DNA from: Garcia nutans
Taxonomy: Eukaryota; Streptophyta; Magnoliopsida; Malpighiales; Euphorbiaceae
Length of the DNA: 64,000 bases
Direction of reading: 5' to 3'
NCBI GenBank assembly: GCA_947685225.1
Contig: CANTUV010000024.1
Coordinates: 50,558,001-50,622,000, forward strand
Positions 36,203 to 48,061 of this stretch are shown here, in pieces. The stretch's first letter is position 1; every line of letters starts with the position of its first letter. The position numbers were made by a program, and so were the translations under genes. The notes beneath the pieces are model-generated. The model did no database searches and was not told where the DNA came from. It was given only the letters and a program-made list of their open reading frames with translations.

Positions 36203-36351
36203 AACCTATGTCTGCAAACACAGCAGAATACAACTTATTAAAGATCAGAGGTTGCCAATCCCAAACATGTATATTATTCAAAAACCACTTTTAAAGTTCA
36301 AAATAGTCTTTTTTTTTTACATTTTACCTAGGTTGAGAATCTCAAACCTAG

Positions 36352-36363
36352 GCTCTGATACCA
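36352..36363 (-). other. Primer binding site of G2 (initiator tRNA-Met)
   Basis: Minus-strand TGGTATCAGAGC, a perfect match to the usual initiator tRNA-Met site, seven bases inside the LTR end. Confidence 0.92.
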
Positions 36364-36370
36364 AAACAAT

Positions 36371-39090
36371 TGTAACACCCCTTCCCGACCTACATGTGTA
36401 AGCTGAGTAGAGGCGCCACACTAACCTAATGTTGCTACAAATTTTACTTAGTCAAATTTTAGTTCCAATTTTAATAGAAATTTTGCCATAGTTTTGCCTA
36501 AAAATTGAGTCCCAAGTGTCGACAAAACTAGTTTTTTTTTTTTAAAAAACATTTTACACAAACCAATGCAAACAAAATCATTCTCAATACACTCCCAATA
36601 AATCCCCCTTATAACCTCAACTACAACCTGCAAATAAGATTTACACTTCTAGTACAAAATAAAGTAAAGGTTTATTGTAACACCCCCACACCTGGTACAA
36701 GCACACTACAATATCACAATGTAGCATAAGTGCACCAAACATAGGGATGCTACGGTTCTCTTAACATTCAAAACACTTTAAAACTTGATACCATACCCTA
36801 TTCATTATACATTAAAATATTACACAGCGGAAGTTATAAAATATTTACATATTTACATATTAAACATTTCTTTACAAAAATATAAAGAATTATACATGAT
36901 TGGCAAGTTTGCTCTGATCTTTAAGCTCCCAAAATGAATTCTTCAAGGTCTACTCACACTTGGTCTTGATGAACACTCGGGTTCAACTCTATCAACTCTA
37001 TTACCTGCGCGATTAAACACTATCGCGCTAAGCCAACGGCTTAGTAAGATAATCATGCAAATGATATGACTTAGTGCAATGCAATGTCATTTCTCAATCC
37101 ATAATATACATTTAACATCATATATGCAAAACTAACAACATACTTTCACTTTACATATCACATTTCAATATCTTTTCATATACTTCATTAATATTCACTT
37201 AACCATTCATAATCAACACTAAACAAAGACAAGCATGGGCCCAAGACATACTAATATGCCATTCAATTTTCAGAGTTAATGTTTTGGTTTTGTTATCACA
37301 TTTATCAATATCATATACCCAACTAGGCTTCAAGGACTAAGTCCAACCTAGCTTCAAGGGTGGTAACATCTCAATTAGGCTTCAAGGATTCAATCCAACC
37401 TAACTTCAAGAGATTGTTATACTTATTAGGCATGCCACCAACAACAAACTCTGAAAATGGAATAACACATTAGCCACACAATTCATTCTCAATTCTCATT
37501 ATCATTTAGGCAAACATGCCTCATTTATCTCCATTGAATCACCTTAGCCAATAACAATGGCTTCACATTTCATTTCACAATATAACATTTCATTATTCAA
37601 GTATATATTTATCTCATCCATGATCACATTATATCTCACATAGCATCATTCATAAATATCAACATTTCATTCCACATTACTCATGAAACACATTACCATT
37701 CACAATGCATAACATAACATTGTTCAATCTCAACAATGCAAGAACAACAAAGAATTAAAACCCTAACCTACACAATTGAGGGACACGGTCAGCCACTTGA
37801 AGGACACGGTTAGGGCAATTCAACCTCTTCACAATCTAATCCAAAAGGAGTATTAGCAAAATGACCATATGAATAGTACATTCTGGTTTTAGACTCCATT
37901 TTATCCTTATTTTGAAAAATTGTATAAAATAATCTACTTGACTAAAAATTCTAAATTTTTTACAGAATTTAGTTTTGTATCTTAAAATCATTCCTTTAAA
38001 ATTTCAGATCAAACTGAACACAAAAGCTTGGTCAAATAGTTCACCTAACCAGACTGCCCCAATTGCCCTGCATCCTGGCAGCAGTTCTGAACTTTGTGAA
38101 TTTCATAAATCAATTTCAATCAACGTGGTTCCAAATTATTTTTCTCAAATACTAGACTCACTAAGCAACAACATATCCAAAATTCAATTGAATATGATTT
38201 TTCTACATTTTATTAAAAATCCCGAAATAGAGCTGTCTCAGTTAACGTACCTGCTGGAACAGGTCTAATAAAAATAATCTTTCTAAACTCATAACCTATC
38301 CAAAATCGAATCAACATATTTTTCAGTCATTCTAGACTCATAAAGGCACAACATATCAAAAATTCACTTCAAGAACATTTTTCTATAATTAATTAAAAAT
38401 CATACAAGTCACAGCCTTTGCTAATTGTAAAACAGAAAAAGAATTCACTAAACACACTCTTACTCTTCCATCACCAACACCAACCTAGCTTCTTATCTTT
38501 AATTCCATTTCAACACTTGAGAATAAATCATAAACACATCTCATCATCAAATCATCAAACCCTAATTAACTTCCCATACCACTTCAAAAGTAGGAAAGAA
38601 ATCAAAGGAAAGACCTTACCTTAGTTAAAACTTCTTGAATCAACACTTGAACACTTAATCTTCCTTCAATTTGAGCTCAACACATCAAGATCCTCTCTTC
38701 ACCACTTGCTTTCCTTTCTCTATGGAGGAGCCGGCCACACACATGAAGAAGAAGAAGAAATTATGAATAAACCAAAGTCAACTCTTCTTTAAATATCCAC
38801 CATGTGATTCAATTCAAGCAATTACCAAATTGCCCTAAATCATTTAACTTAACTTTTGTCTCATGTATGCCCATGATAGTAATTACACATATCACATAAA
38901 AATATCTCTCTTCCTTTGACTCTTCCTTTGACCCATTTATATGTTATATAAATCATCATATACACAATATATACCATTCTCTCTAAACCCTAATTCTTTT
39001 CTTATCCCATCATATACATTCAATCCAATTTATAACAATAACAACAACAACAATATGCAAAACTTCTAGGGCATAAATGAGGATATTACA
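36371..39090 (-). repeat. 5' LTR of G2 (2720 bp, mosaic)
   Basis: The first 305 bases and the last 837 bases match the 3' LTR. Between them lies about 1.58 kb that the 3' LTR lacks: a G1-type LTR start (36676 to about 37800) and a further 0.4 kb (37850-38253). The block at 38140-38225 is a diverged tandem relative of 38330-38415. Confidence 0.85.
36676..37800 (-). repeat. G1-type LTR segment inside the G2 5' LTR
   Basis: Begins TGTAACACCCCCACACC. It follows the G1 LTR: CATAGGGATGCTACGG, ATTATACATGATTGGCAAG, CTATCGCGCTAAGCCAACGG and a short GCTTCAAGG array. It ends near a GGACACGGT repeat at 37783-37813. It has no terminal ATTACA, so it is either a truncated insertion or the product of recombination between LTRs. 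Confidence 0.7.
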
Positions 39091-41582
39091 TTATCTTAGT
39101 ACAATTTCCACAAAATTCTCATGATTATCTCATACAATATTTATTACCATAGTTCACTCACTTATTTTTAAGTCCATCCACTTATTCATTTTATACCATA
39201 AACATATTCGGTATAACTTTAAATCACATTTTGTAATTTCTCCCATTTAACATCTCCTCACATTTCATACCATTACTATTTTTACAATAATTACCTTTCT
39301 ATCACATTATCCATAACTCAAAACATTTTCACAGTTCTCTTTTCTTCCATACTTTCTATAATTATAAACAAATTTCTAACATAAAATGATAAGGTACAAC
39401 TTTACCAATCATAACTCTTGACCATGTTTCTAGAAACATAATTATCAATCTCACCAAAACTATACTACAGTCATGTTTTCTCAGACCCTAAATCTGTGGA
39501 TAACAAAACTAACCGGCCAAAATACTAAACCAGAGATATGTCACAGTATTTTAATGGTCACGCCTAAGGCTTATTAATCAATATTGCCCTTCTATTATTC
39601 TTTTTCAAACATTTCAAATTACAATGCTAAGTTTGTATTGCAGTTATTACATATTCATTCTCTAAACTTTTGCTATACCAAGAGTTAACACACTGCAACT
39701 TCATGTCAAAAACAATTTGCTCTTGATCATTTGATCATCATTAACCTAACTCATGATCAATAGTATTATCTTTAATATTTCTTATGCACAACATTCGATC
39801 AATGTAAATTTTACACAACTTCCATTTGTTACACCATTTCTAATCCATCTCTTCTAAAATTTTCATACATTATACTTCCCCTTTTTCCTTACAATCTCTT
39901 ATTATACACATAAACATAGAACCTTTCCACATGTAGATACTTTGGGACTCAAAACATTATATGATCATCAAGTTCAGTGATTATAATAAAAAAAAATTCA
40001 CGGTCCAGTATTACTCGAGTCCATTCTCACTCTCAATTTCGTCACATAGTCTAGCTCTGCGCAGGTCAAGACCTAATCTCTCTTAGGTCCGCTAATACAT
40101 GCAATATCATTCTCAATACCACTAGATATGTAATTGTATAAAATAATAAACATACAATAACATTTTTTTCCTACCACATACACATTCATAGGTCACATTC
40201 ATAATGTGACTTACTTTCCACATTTCTTACATAATACAATTACATTCATATCGAAAAACTCATCTCACATATCCTATACATGCATACACATAATCAGGCA
40301 ATTTTATTTAATTTCTCTTTTGCATATAATATATACAAATTTAATGTTTATTACTTTTCATTGAACATTATCATTCTCATTCTTTTAACATGACTTAAGT
40401 TATTCATCAACTCAACAAATATATACACTCTAACCATAATAACACTTCACATAAGTTGTAGTCACATTTCTAATGTGACATCTCTCTCACATTTGTTTTT
40501 AAAAGCATTTAGTATACCCTTCATATCCATTTTCATCATTTCCAGTTAAATTACTTAAAGTAACTCATTTTCCTTTTATTTCAAAACAAATTTCTGTATT
40601 ATCAATCACATTACCCACTTCATAATACTTTCATGTGCAATAATAGTCATTCCACATAGCTCATATGTTTAATATACATTAAACTATCAATATCTAAATA
40701 ATCCTCATCAAAATTCTATTAAAACTCTAAACTCTCAACTTGCTACTTTACCTAAACTTCAAATTACTAATCTCGTTTTCTTAATATCAACTTTAAAACA
40801 ATATATATATATATATACCATCATGTAATATCAAAACATCTCATTTTCACAATTATTAAAGCTCATTTCAAAAATCCAAATTTCACATATTACTACCATT
40901 AACATGAGCTTTAACAACACTTAAGCATATCACATTTCTAACATTAAAATCACAATGTTTGCATTAAAACAACAATACAAACAACACCATTATATCTTCT
41001 TACGTTAACCAACATCATCCCAAACCTTGACTTTGCATACCCAAACCTTAAATTGTCACACATTGTCTATACCGATCAACTCACTTAATAGTACACCATA
41101 CTTTCTTCAATTTAATATTATATCTATCCTTTTTAACATTCGAACAATATTTTCTCTTTCTAGCAATCGAAATAATAAAGGGATCCAAATTTTAGAGAAA
41201 AGAGTACTTAAATAAATCTTAATTTAAATTTTTTTTAACTCATTTCCAACATTATTCTCCTATTCATTTCTTTATAATCTATTTCACAAGCACACTTTAC
41301 TAACCAAAAATTTTGAAATTTGCTTTACTTAAGTAAACTCCCATTCTTTAGTTTATCAATTAAACTTATACAAATTTCCCCATATCATTTGTTTTTCTAA
41401 TTTTATTTTCATGCAAAACCTCATTCACACACTATCATCCATCTCATATAATTCAGATATACTACAAATCACATAATGCCACATCCGAGACCAACCTAGG
41501 TGTTAATGCATATGCATGTATAAAAAATTTCACTTTTCAATTTTTTTTTTAAATCTACTTAGGCTGAGAATCTCAAACCTAA
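39091..41582. other. Non-coding interior of B next to its 5' LTR
   Basis: About 2.5 kb of AT-rich sequence with no frame resembling gag or pol on either strand. It ends at the B primer site. Landmarks are a CG-containing patch (TCTAGCTCTGCGCAGGTCAAG, 40050-40070) and an AT tract at 40802. It may be the leader of B or leftovers of older LTRs. Confidence 0.5.
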
Positions 41583-41594
41583 GCTCTGATACCA
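41583..41594 (-). other. Primer binding site of B (initiator tRNA-Met)
   Basis: Minus-strand TGGTATCAGAGC, seven bases from the LTR start at 41602, flanked by the same TGAGAATCTCAAACCTA context as in G1 and G2. Confidence 0.9.
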
Positions 41595-43364
41595 AAATAA
41601 TTGTAACACCCCTATACTCTATATAAGTACTATACATATACCTTGTATACATGCAGTACGTATATAGAGTATAAGAATGTCACTTTTCATTTCAGATTAA
41701 AAACCTTTACTTTAGTTCCAAACAATAATACATTTTATTTAAATTTCATTTACAAAATCATTATACTTTTGATGATATTACATATATATAATTATCTTGT
41801 CTCTACCAAAATTCATTTATACATATGAATACATTTTTATCAAAATACAACATAATAAATTGTACATGTATGCACCACCTTCTAGCTAGTCTCAAAATAC
41901 TCTTACCCTTCTCGTGGCATAACGATTTGACTTCCAGATCAACCACCTACTCACGTGCGCGATTTACACAACCGCGCTATGCTCGAAAGCTTAGTAGTAC
42001 AAATAAATATTATAAACAAACATTATAGAAAATCATACTCATATATTAACTTCATGTATCATTATTTTCTTATCATGTTTTCCATTTTCAATTACACTTT
42101 TCACATATTTCTACTAATCTCATAATTATATACATATACACATATATCATTAACACAAACCACAAATCCATGATTTATTAGAACATTCATAAAATAATAC
42201 TCACAATGTCCACATCCATATACATATTACACGTCATATTGTACTTTCATAATCTCATCTTTCAGCATAGCTTCTCAGGCCACATTTCTTTTCAATAATT
42301 TTCTTATGTATTGTAATCATATCATACTTCATAACATTACATGTCATTATATTATTCAATTAATTCATTATTCATAATTCACCTTTAAGCAAAGACAAGC
42401 ATGGGCCCAAAAGAAAATAATATGTCATTCAACTTTCAGAGTTAATGTTTTGGTTTAATTTTCACATTTATCATTATCCCAACTAGGCTTCAAGGATTAG
42501 GCACAACCAAGCTTCAAGGGCAGCGAAGCATGCTAAGCATCAACCCAACTTGGCTTCAAGGACCAAACCCAACCTAGCTTCAAGGGTTGTAACATCTCAA
42601 CTAGGCTTTAAGGACTAGACCCAACCAAGCTTCAAGGGGAGTTAAGCATGCTAAACTTCAACCCAACTTGGCTTAAAGGATCAAGCCCAACCCAGCTTCA
42701 AGAAATTGTTACTATTAGGCATGCCACCAACAACAAAACTCTGAAAAGTGAATAACACATTAGGCACACAATAATTTTATTATTTCATTATCAATTCCAT
42801 TCTCATTTCTTCATAATCATCTAGGCAAACATGCCCCGATTATTTCATTTGCATCATTATATCCAACAACAATGGCTTCACATCTCATCATTAAGGCATA
42901 CACAACCAATTACATTGTACATATAATTTGAATGATCATCATATCTTTCACATTTCACCTTTATATACATTTATAATAGTTTCATATTTCATCATTAAGA
43001 TACACATAGCAAATTACATTATTCATATATTTAGAATCTTCAACATACATTCCACATAGTACAAATAATACACATCATAGCACATTTCTCACACATCAAT
43101 AATACAATAAATAACTTAACACATTTTCCAATCAAATGTGTTAAGTCGCATAGTCATACAAATACATACAATCATATAGGATTTGTACTTACCTCAAGAG
43201 AAACTCACAGCAATCTAAACTCCTCTTCTAAGAATTCTCCAACACTTGGATTAGGGCAACCCAATCTCTTCAAAACCTAATCAAAAAGTGATCATACATA
43301 CTCACTCTGAGATACACATGAGATAATATAGATACGAACCAACTAGGGCAAACTCTACACATGA

Positions 43365-43645
43365 CACACTCAACAACACGAGTGTGTCCCTAATCGTGCC
43401 CTAAACCAACAACACAGAAGCTTTGACACGCTCAGTAACATGGGCGTGTCACTGGACGTGTCACTCATTCTGCCTTACAAAAACATTGACATGCCCAACA
43501 ACACGGGTGTGTTCATGGCCATTTCAATTACTTTATCTCTCAGTAGCTATGACACGCTCAGTAACATGGCCATGTTAATGGTCGTGTCACAAATGTCAAA
43601 CTCAGTACCGTTGACACGCCCAACAACATGGCCGTGTCAGGCAAG
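43365..43645. repeat. GACACG...CGTGTC array, right B LTR
   Basis: Sister of 28895-29190 with the same unit order. Several CG dinucleotides kept here are TG or CA in the left copy or the reverse, as expected for decay of methylated CpG. Confidence 0.75.
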
Positions 43646-44114
43646 AATTATACATTCTGAACTCTTAACCATGAAAACACAAACACTCCAAAATCCATAC
43701 TACAACACCCTTAATCAACATCTTGGTTTATATACACATAAATCATCTATTAATTTAACACTTATATAACTTCAACATATCATAATAATAATCATTATAT
43801 ACATTATCCATATATCAATTACTCAATTTCCTCAACTTATTTATATTAAACCCTTACTAAACAATTTCAACAATCCATCATCTTCCTCACAAATAACCAT
43901 ATTATCATCATCTAAATACCAATTCAACATATATATATACTTCAATCTTTCATTATCATCATCTTCACACACTAACCATATCAAATATAAACACAATCAA
44001 TAGAAATCAACACAAAGAAATGAATACTTACTTGAATTCTTTGCCAAATCTTCAATATCCACCTTCAATTCTCTTAAAGCCCTTAAGAATTTGATGTGTA
44101 TGCCAACAAAATCA

Positions 44115-44153
<39 letters not shown>

Positions 44154-44306
44154 CAAGAAGAAGAAGAAGAAGAAAGAAAGAAAGAAAGAAGATATTTTCT
44201 TCCTTTTTCAATCTTATATATATATATATATAATATAATTAAATCCCTTAAAAATTCTCCACCACACACTTGTCATTCCCTTTGACTTCCTTTTCTTCTT
44301 TTTCTC

Positions 44307-44308
<2 letters not shown>

Positions 44309-44370
<62 letters not shown>
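44309..44370. repeat. ATT microsatellite
   Basis: About 20 uninterrupted copies of TTA/ATT in the B LTR. It is in the part missing from the left LTR. Confidence 0.95.
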
Positions 44371-44371
<1 letters not shown>

Positions 44372-44600
44372 TACAACTTACCTTTCCTACACCAATATAT
44401 ACATCATGTATATGTGATGCATATGTTGCTATATGTATATCTCTTATATATTGTATTTATATTTCCCATATTTTTCAAATACCATATATACATATCATCC
44501 TTCATATTCATCTATCTCTTATAATATTTTCCTTACATATTTTACCAACATATCTTCTCACAACTACTATTCCAATGTACACCAAAATCGAGGTATTACA

Positions 44601-44677
44601 TGCGTTGTCTGATTGAACCCTACTTGGATTGACTGAAGCAAAGATGGCCTGCACACTACACTTATCGTCTGCCATAG
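44601..44677 (+). pseudogene. DUF7745-like gene of T1, last part of exon 2
   Basis: Continues the exon broken at 27143. It matches the end of the T2 gene (55488-55564), including GGCCTGCACAC and the final stop in GTCTGCCATAG. Confidence 0.65.
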
Positions 44678-44913
44678 ATTTTACATTTATCACTTTCTTT
44701 AGAAAGAGTAATGTTAGGATAAAAAAATAATAAAAGTAATAATAAGAGATATTTCTTTTCCTTTTATAATTTGTCATCACCTTTTGCTATTGTGTTTATT
44801 TATTTTATCCATATTTTGTTAATTACTTAAAATAGTGCACATAGAAAATTTTAATATTAATTATGCTTTATTAAATTAGGAAACAACTAAACACAAAGCC
44901 AGCATACACAAGA

Positions 44914-45592
44914 TCACTCTTGTTGCCAACTAGCCCTTTCGAGTTTTCTAATTGACGATTTTCTCTCACTTGGCCCTAATTGTTGCCTTGCCCGCCCTTT
45001 CAGATTTTTGAAACTAGCAGACTGCTCCAACTTTTTCTTAGGCCGTCCTTTTTGGGTTTTTAACTTAGCGAGCTCTCTTTTTTTTACATAAAACCTCTTC
45101 AACCTATCAATGTTCACTAGGTCACTAAACTCGTTCCCGTCCATGTCTGATAACTTCACTTCACCCTTGTTCATGACTTGTTTCACAACGTATGGCCCTT
45201 CCTAGCTAGGCCTAAATTTCCCTCTTTGATCAAATACATTAGGCTTACATTGTTTCAACACTAAATCCCTGACTCTGAGTTTTCTGATCTTAACCCTTCT
45301 ATTATAGGCTCGAGCTATCTTCCTTTGACACATTTGATGATGATACAGTGCTTTTAACCTTCTCTCCTCTAGTAAAGCTAACTGTGTGTATCTGCTTACT
45401 ACCCACTTCGTCTTAGGCTGTTCAGCTTCCAAGACCACTCTCAATGACTTGATCTCAATTTCAATTAGCAACACTACTTCCATCTCGTAAACCAAAGAGG
45501 AAGATGTCATTCCAGTCGGTGTTCGCATGCTTGTTCTGTATCCCCACAAAGCAAAAGGAAGCATCTCTTGGTCATCTTGGATAACTATTTTA
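44914..45592 (-). pseudogene. T1 integrase C-terminal part and lysine-rich tail
   Basis: Reads LPFALWGYRTSMRTPTGMT (end of the integrase core), then EERRLKALYHHQMCQRKIARAYNRRVK, a W-to-stop change at about 45202, and VMNKGEVKLSDMDGNEF...LKRFYV (integrase C-terminal domain). The frame then continues into a Lys/Arg-rich tail, LKTQKGRPKKKLEQ...NLKGRARQQLG, encoded by repeat units shared with the antisense gene's intron. Right of 45592 the element is lost; a deletion also removed about 20 bases near 45570 compared with T2. Confidence 0.8.
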
Positions 45593-45908
45593 AGTCATTG
45601 ATGATTCATTATGTTATCAGTTTTCTTACTCTAATTCTCAAGTTTTGTTATTTCTTTCAAGATTAACCCAACATTTTGCTAGTCACTCAGAATTTTCACT
45701 TACCCACTCTCTAGTTATACACCCATTTTGAATGTTCAATCACATTTATTAACAATTTCTTCAAGTTTTTCTCTCTTTTTAAGTGTCACCATCTAAGGAA
45801 TTAATTTTTGATCAATTACATTTTAAGCAACCTTCCATTCATTTCATATACTTTCTACAATTAAATCAATAATTTATTACTAATTCCATTTAATTAAACC
45901 ATTGAAAC
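45593..45908. other. Unassigned AT-rich sequence between T1 and D
   Basis: About 316 bases without a coding frame, terminal LTR motif or match to the other elements that I can see. It separates the broken end of T1 from the D LTR. Confidence 0.5.
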
Positions 45909-47358
45909 TATCACGACCTGAACCTAAGGGCACGTGACCGGCACTGAGGGGAGAGAAACCTGGGTACCAAACCCCATAATCATCCTGACAAAAAAAATAA
46001 AAGTAAAAAATATTCAAACCATCACATCATTCATTAAATTACATAACCAAATATAATAATTCAACATTTAGGATTTGTAGAATCTTTAAATTAGATATAC
46101 AACCCAGAATAAAAATAAACTTAATTTTTAATTTTTTTCATACATAAAATCCACTGCTAAGAAAGAAAAGCAGTGTCTCTAGACATTATAATAAATGCTC
46201 ACCCTGTGAACCTTAAAAAAATAGTGAGACAGGGGTGAGCTCTCGACTCAGTGAATGATACCAGCCAATATACCTACCTGGTTTCCTGCTCTAGTTCGAT
46301 ACCAACATTGTAAATGTCATGCCAATGCATCATATCTTATGTGGTTTCATATCATTCCAATTATATCCGGCAATCACAACTTAACATTATCACATGTGTG
46401 CACAACCACATACAAATGCGAAAATTCTAAAATTATAAATAGTGCATAATATTTAAAATATTTATATACGTACATACATTAAATGTTAATGCATGAAATA
46501 CAAGAAAGTATATTAGAAAGTATCACTCACAGTTCAGAAGGAAAGACCCGATCAACTGCTCAGTCCCGAGGTGTCAGAATATGGAATCAGATGGTCTGAA
46601 TAAGTTGTCAAAAGTTATTACAATAATATAATTAAAGACTCTAGAATCAAGTATTTTATAATTTAAAATTAACTGGACAACTATAATTTTAATTTATGTT
46701 TGGTCCCTGAATTTTTGGTATTTATATAATTAATTTATTTAACAATTTAAATTTAATTATTAAAATTTAATATTCACCCTTGCCAATACTATGTATTTAA
46801 AGTCCACTAAATTAATTAATTAACACATGGAAATCTCTGTAAAAAATTAACACTGATCAGACCCTCACCGGCGTCTCACGTAAAAAATTTTCAATGAAAG
46901 AATCCAATGGTAAATTTGGTACCCACGCATTTGTCTCAATGAGAGGATTCTAAAAATATATATCACTCTCCCTCACTCACCAAAATCTGGCCGAAAAACC
47001 AGTTGAAAGTTTCCGCCTTGGCCGAATTCCTTTCAAATTAAACTTGCTCCAAAAATTGCAAATGATATACCAAAATGAACCTCATAAGGAGAGGAGTCGA
47101 ATGGTACCTAAATTGCTGAGAAAGGAGGCCAGAAATTGGTGAAAAATTCAGATCAAATTCATCCACGGTGAACTACCTAGTGGGCTTCAGACGGCGCGTG
47201 AGCTGTCATCCGGCAGCCGTTGGCGACGAGACTAGTGGCTTTGGAAACATCGCCAAGCGGTGATTCTCCTGATCTAAGATTTTTTTCAGTCTCTTTCTCT
47301 CTCTCTCTCTCTCTCCTTTTTCTTTTCCTCTCCCTCCTTTTTCCTTTTTAACCGTTAC

Positions 47359-47395
<37 letters not shown>

Positions 47396-47463
47396 TATTT
47401 AATTATATTATTATATGTTATTATTTTATTATATATATTTAATTAATTTTTTAAGGTATTACA
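45909..47463 (-). repeat. 3' LTR of D (1555 bp)
   Basis: Starts TATCACGACCTGAACC, a decayed form of the common TGTCACGACCCGAACC LTR start, and ends AAGGTATTACA. Contains CT (47295-47315) and ATT (47360-47392) microsatellites. It differs in sequence from the G1, G2 and B LTRs. Confidence 0.75.
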
Positions 47464-47482
47464 ATCTCCCCCATTAAATTAA
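47464..47482 (-). other. Polypurine tract of D
   Basis: Minus-strand TTAATTTAATGGGGGAGAT next to the LTR start TGTAATACC; same layout as G2. Confidence 0.75.
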
Positions 47483-47564
47483 ATTCATCCTCGAATTTAG
47501 TAGAATAATCACTAAATCATTACAAGTGTAATAAATGTGTGACCAAATGGATTCAATTACAAAA

Positions 47565-48061
47565 TAAATAAGGATATTTTTCTCTCATCCTAGATTTTGT
47601 TTCCCACATACACTCCTCGGTGGTATGGTTGCTCCATAACACTTTTACCAATGGAATTTCCTTAGAGCAGAGCCTTCGAATATGGGAATCCATAATTGCT
47701 ATGGGAACCTCTTCATAAGAAAGATTTTCACAGTTCTGGACTTATTGCGGCTGTAGCACGTGCGAAGGATCCAGAATATACTTCCTCAACATTGAGATAT
47801 TGAACACCAGATGAACGTGAGAAAGATCCAATGGCAAGTCCAAACGATATGCAACCGTTCCAACTCTCTCGATAATCATGCACGGTCCAATGTACCTTGG
47901 TGCTAGCATACCCTTCTTACCTAACCTCATTACTCCTCTCATTGGTGAAACTTTTAAGAACACTAGATCACCCATATTGAAAGACACATCTCTATGTCTC
48001 AGGTCTGTATAACACTTCTGATGGCTAGCTATCATCTTTAATCACTCTCAAATAATAGTAA
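47565..48061 (-). pseudogene. D integrase C-terminal domain and chromodomain
   Basis: Reads HQKCYTDLRHRDVSFNMGDLVFLKVSP, then ERVGTVAYRLDLPLDLSHVH and SMLRKYILDPSHVL. After one TAA at about 47742 it continues to a chromodomain-like KEIPLVKVLWSNHTTEECMWE near 47600. The family pattern is that of chromovirus integrases such as G2, but the sequence is distinct. The N-terminal side is cut by T2. Confidence 0.8.

Larger units (their letters stand above)
30136..39090 (-). mobile_element. G2: complete chromovirus (Tekay/Del-like) with a nearly intact gag-pol
   Basis: Minus-strand element with 3' LTR 30136-31505, polypurine tract 31506-31520, gag-pol 36202-31553, primer site 36352-36363 and 5' LTR 36371-39090. 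The C-terminal chromodomain places it among chromoviruses, which tend to target heterochromatin. The two LTRs differ in length (1370 and 2720 bp) because the 5' LTR carries foreign sequence. The flanks CTAAT (left) and TTATC (right) do not match, so no target-site duplication is visible. Confidence 0.93.
27144..44600 (-). mobile_element. B: large LTR element with 3 kb LTRs, nested in T1
   Basis: Left LTR copy 27144-29791, right (5') LTR 41602-44600, primer site 41583-41594. The flanks TGCAT (27139-27143) and TGCGT (44601-44605) form a 5-base target-site duplication with one difference. Removing 27144-44600 restores continuity with T2 (compare 55484-55564). No coding region of B itself is recognisable: its interior holds G2 plus 2.5 kb of non-coding sequence. 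It is either a large non-autonomous derivative or a coding element whose genes were lost by rearrangement near G2. Confidence 0.85.
41602..44600 (-). repeat. 5' LTR of B (2999 bp, complete)
   Basis: TGTAACACCCCTATACTC to GAGGTATTACA. Contains a GCTTCAAGG array (42480-42710), a GACACG...CGTGTC array (43365-43645), a CT/GAA microsatellite (44117-44190) and an ATT microsatellite (44309-44370). Only the part up to 44245 has a counterpart in the left LTR. Open frames here are short or low-complexity and not genes. Confidence 0.92.
19924..45592 (-). mobile_element. T1: Tat-type Ty3/gypsy element, 3' half, interrupted by B
   Basis: Minus-strand element. From left: 3' LTR (19924-22095), polypurine tract, minisatellite, antisense PMD gene, antisense DUF7745-like gene split by B at 27144-44600, then the end of integrase (45592-44914). 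Everything upstream of integrase (gag, protease, RT, RNase H, 5' LTR) is missing right of 45592. The order matches T2. Tat-group membership follows from T2's double RNase H and from the shared integrase end. Confidence 0.8.
45909..48061 (-). mobile_element. D: chromovirus remnant (3' LTR and end of integrase), cut by T2
   Basis: Minus-strand order: integrase end with chromodomain (48061-47565), polypurine tract (47482-47464), 3' LTR (47463-45909). The T2 LTR begins at 48062 inside the integrase region, so the upstream part of D, if present, lies beyond the window. Confidence 0.8.

Noticed and set aside
36352..36363. tRNA gene remnant
   Set aside because: The match covers only the 12 bases of a primer binding site beside an LTR.
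30136..39090. Endogenous pararetrovirus
   Set aside because: LTRs, a primer site, a polypurine tract, integrase and a chromodomain show a Ty3/gypsy retrotransposon; no movement or coat protein of a plant virus is seen.
44270..44524. Small protein over the ATT microsatellite
   Set aside because: It is a run of isoleucines encoded by the microsatellite within an LTR.
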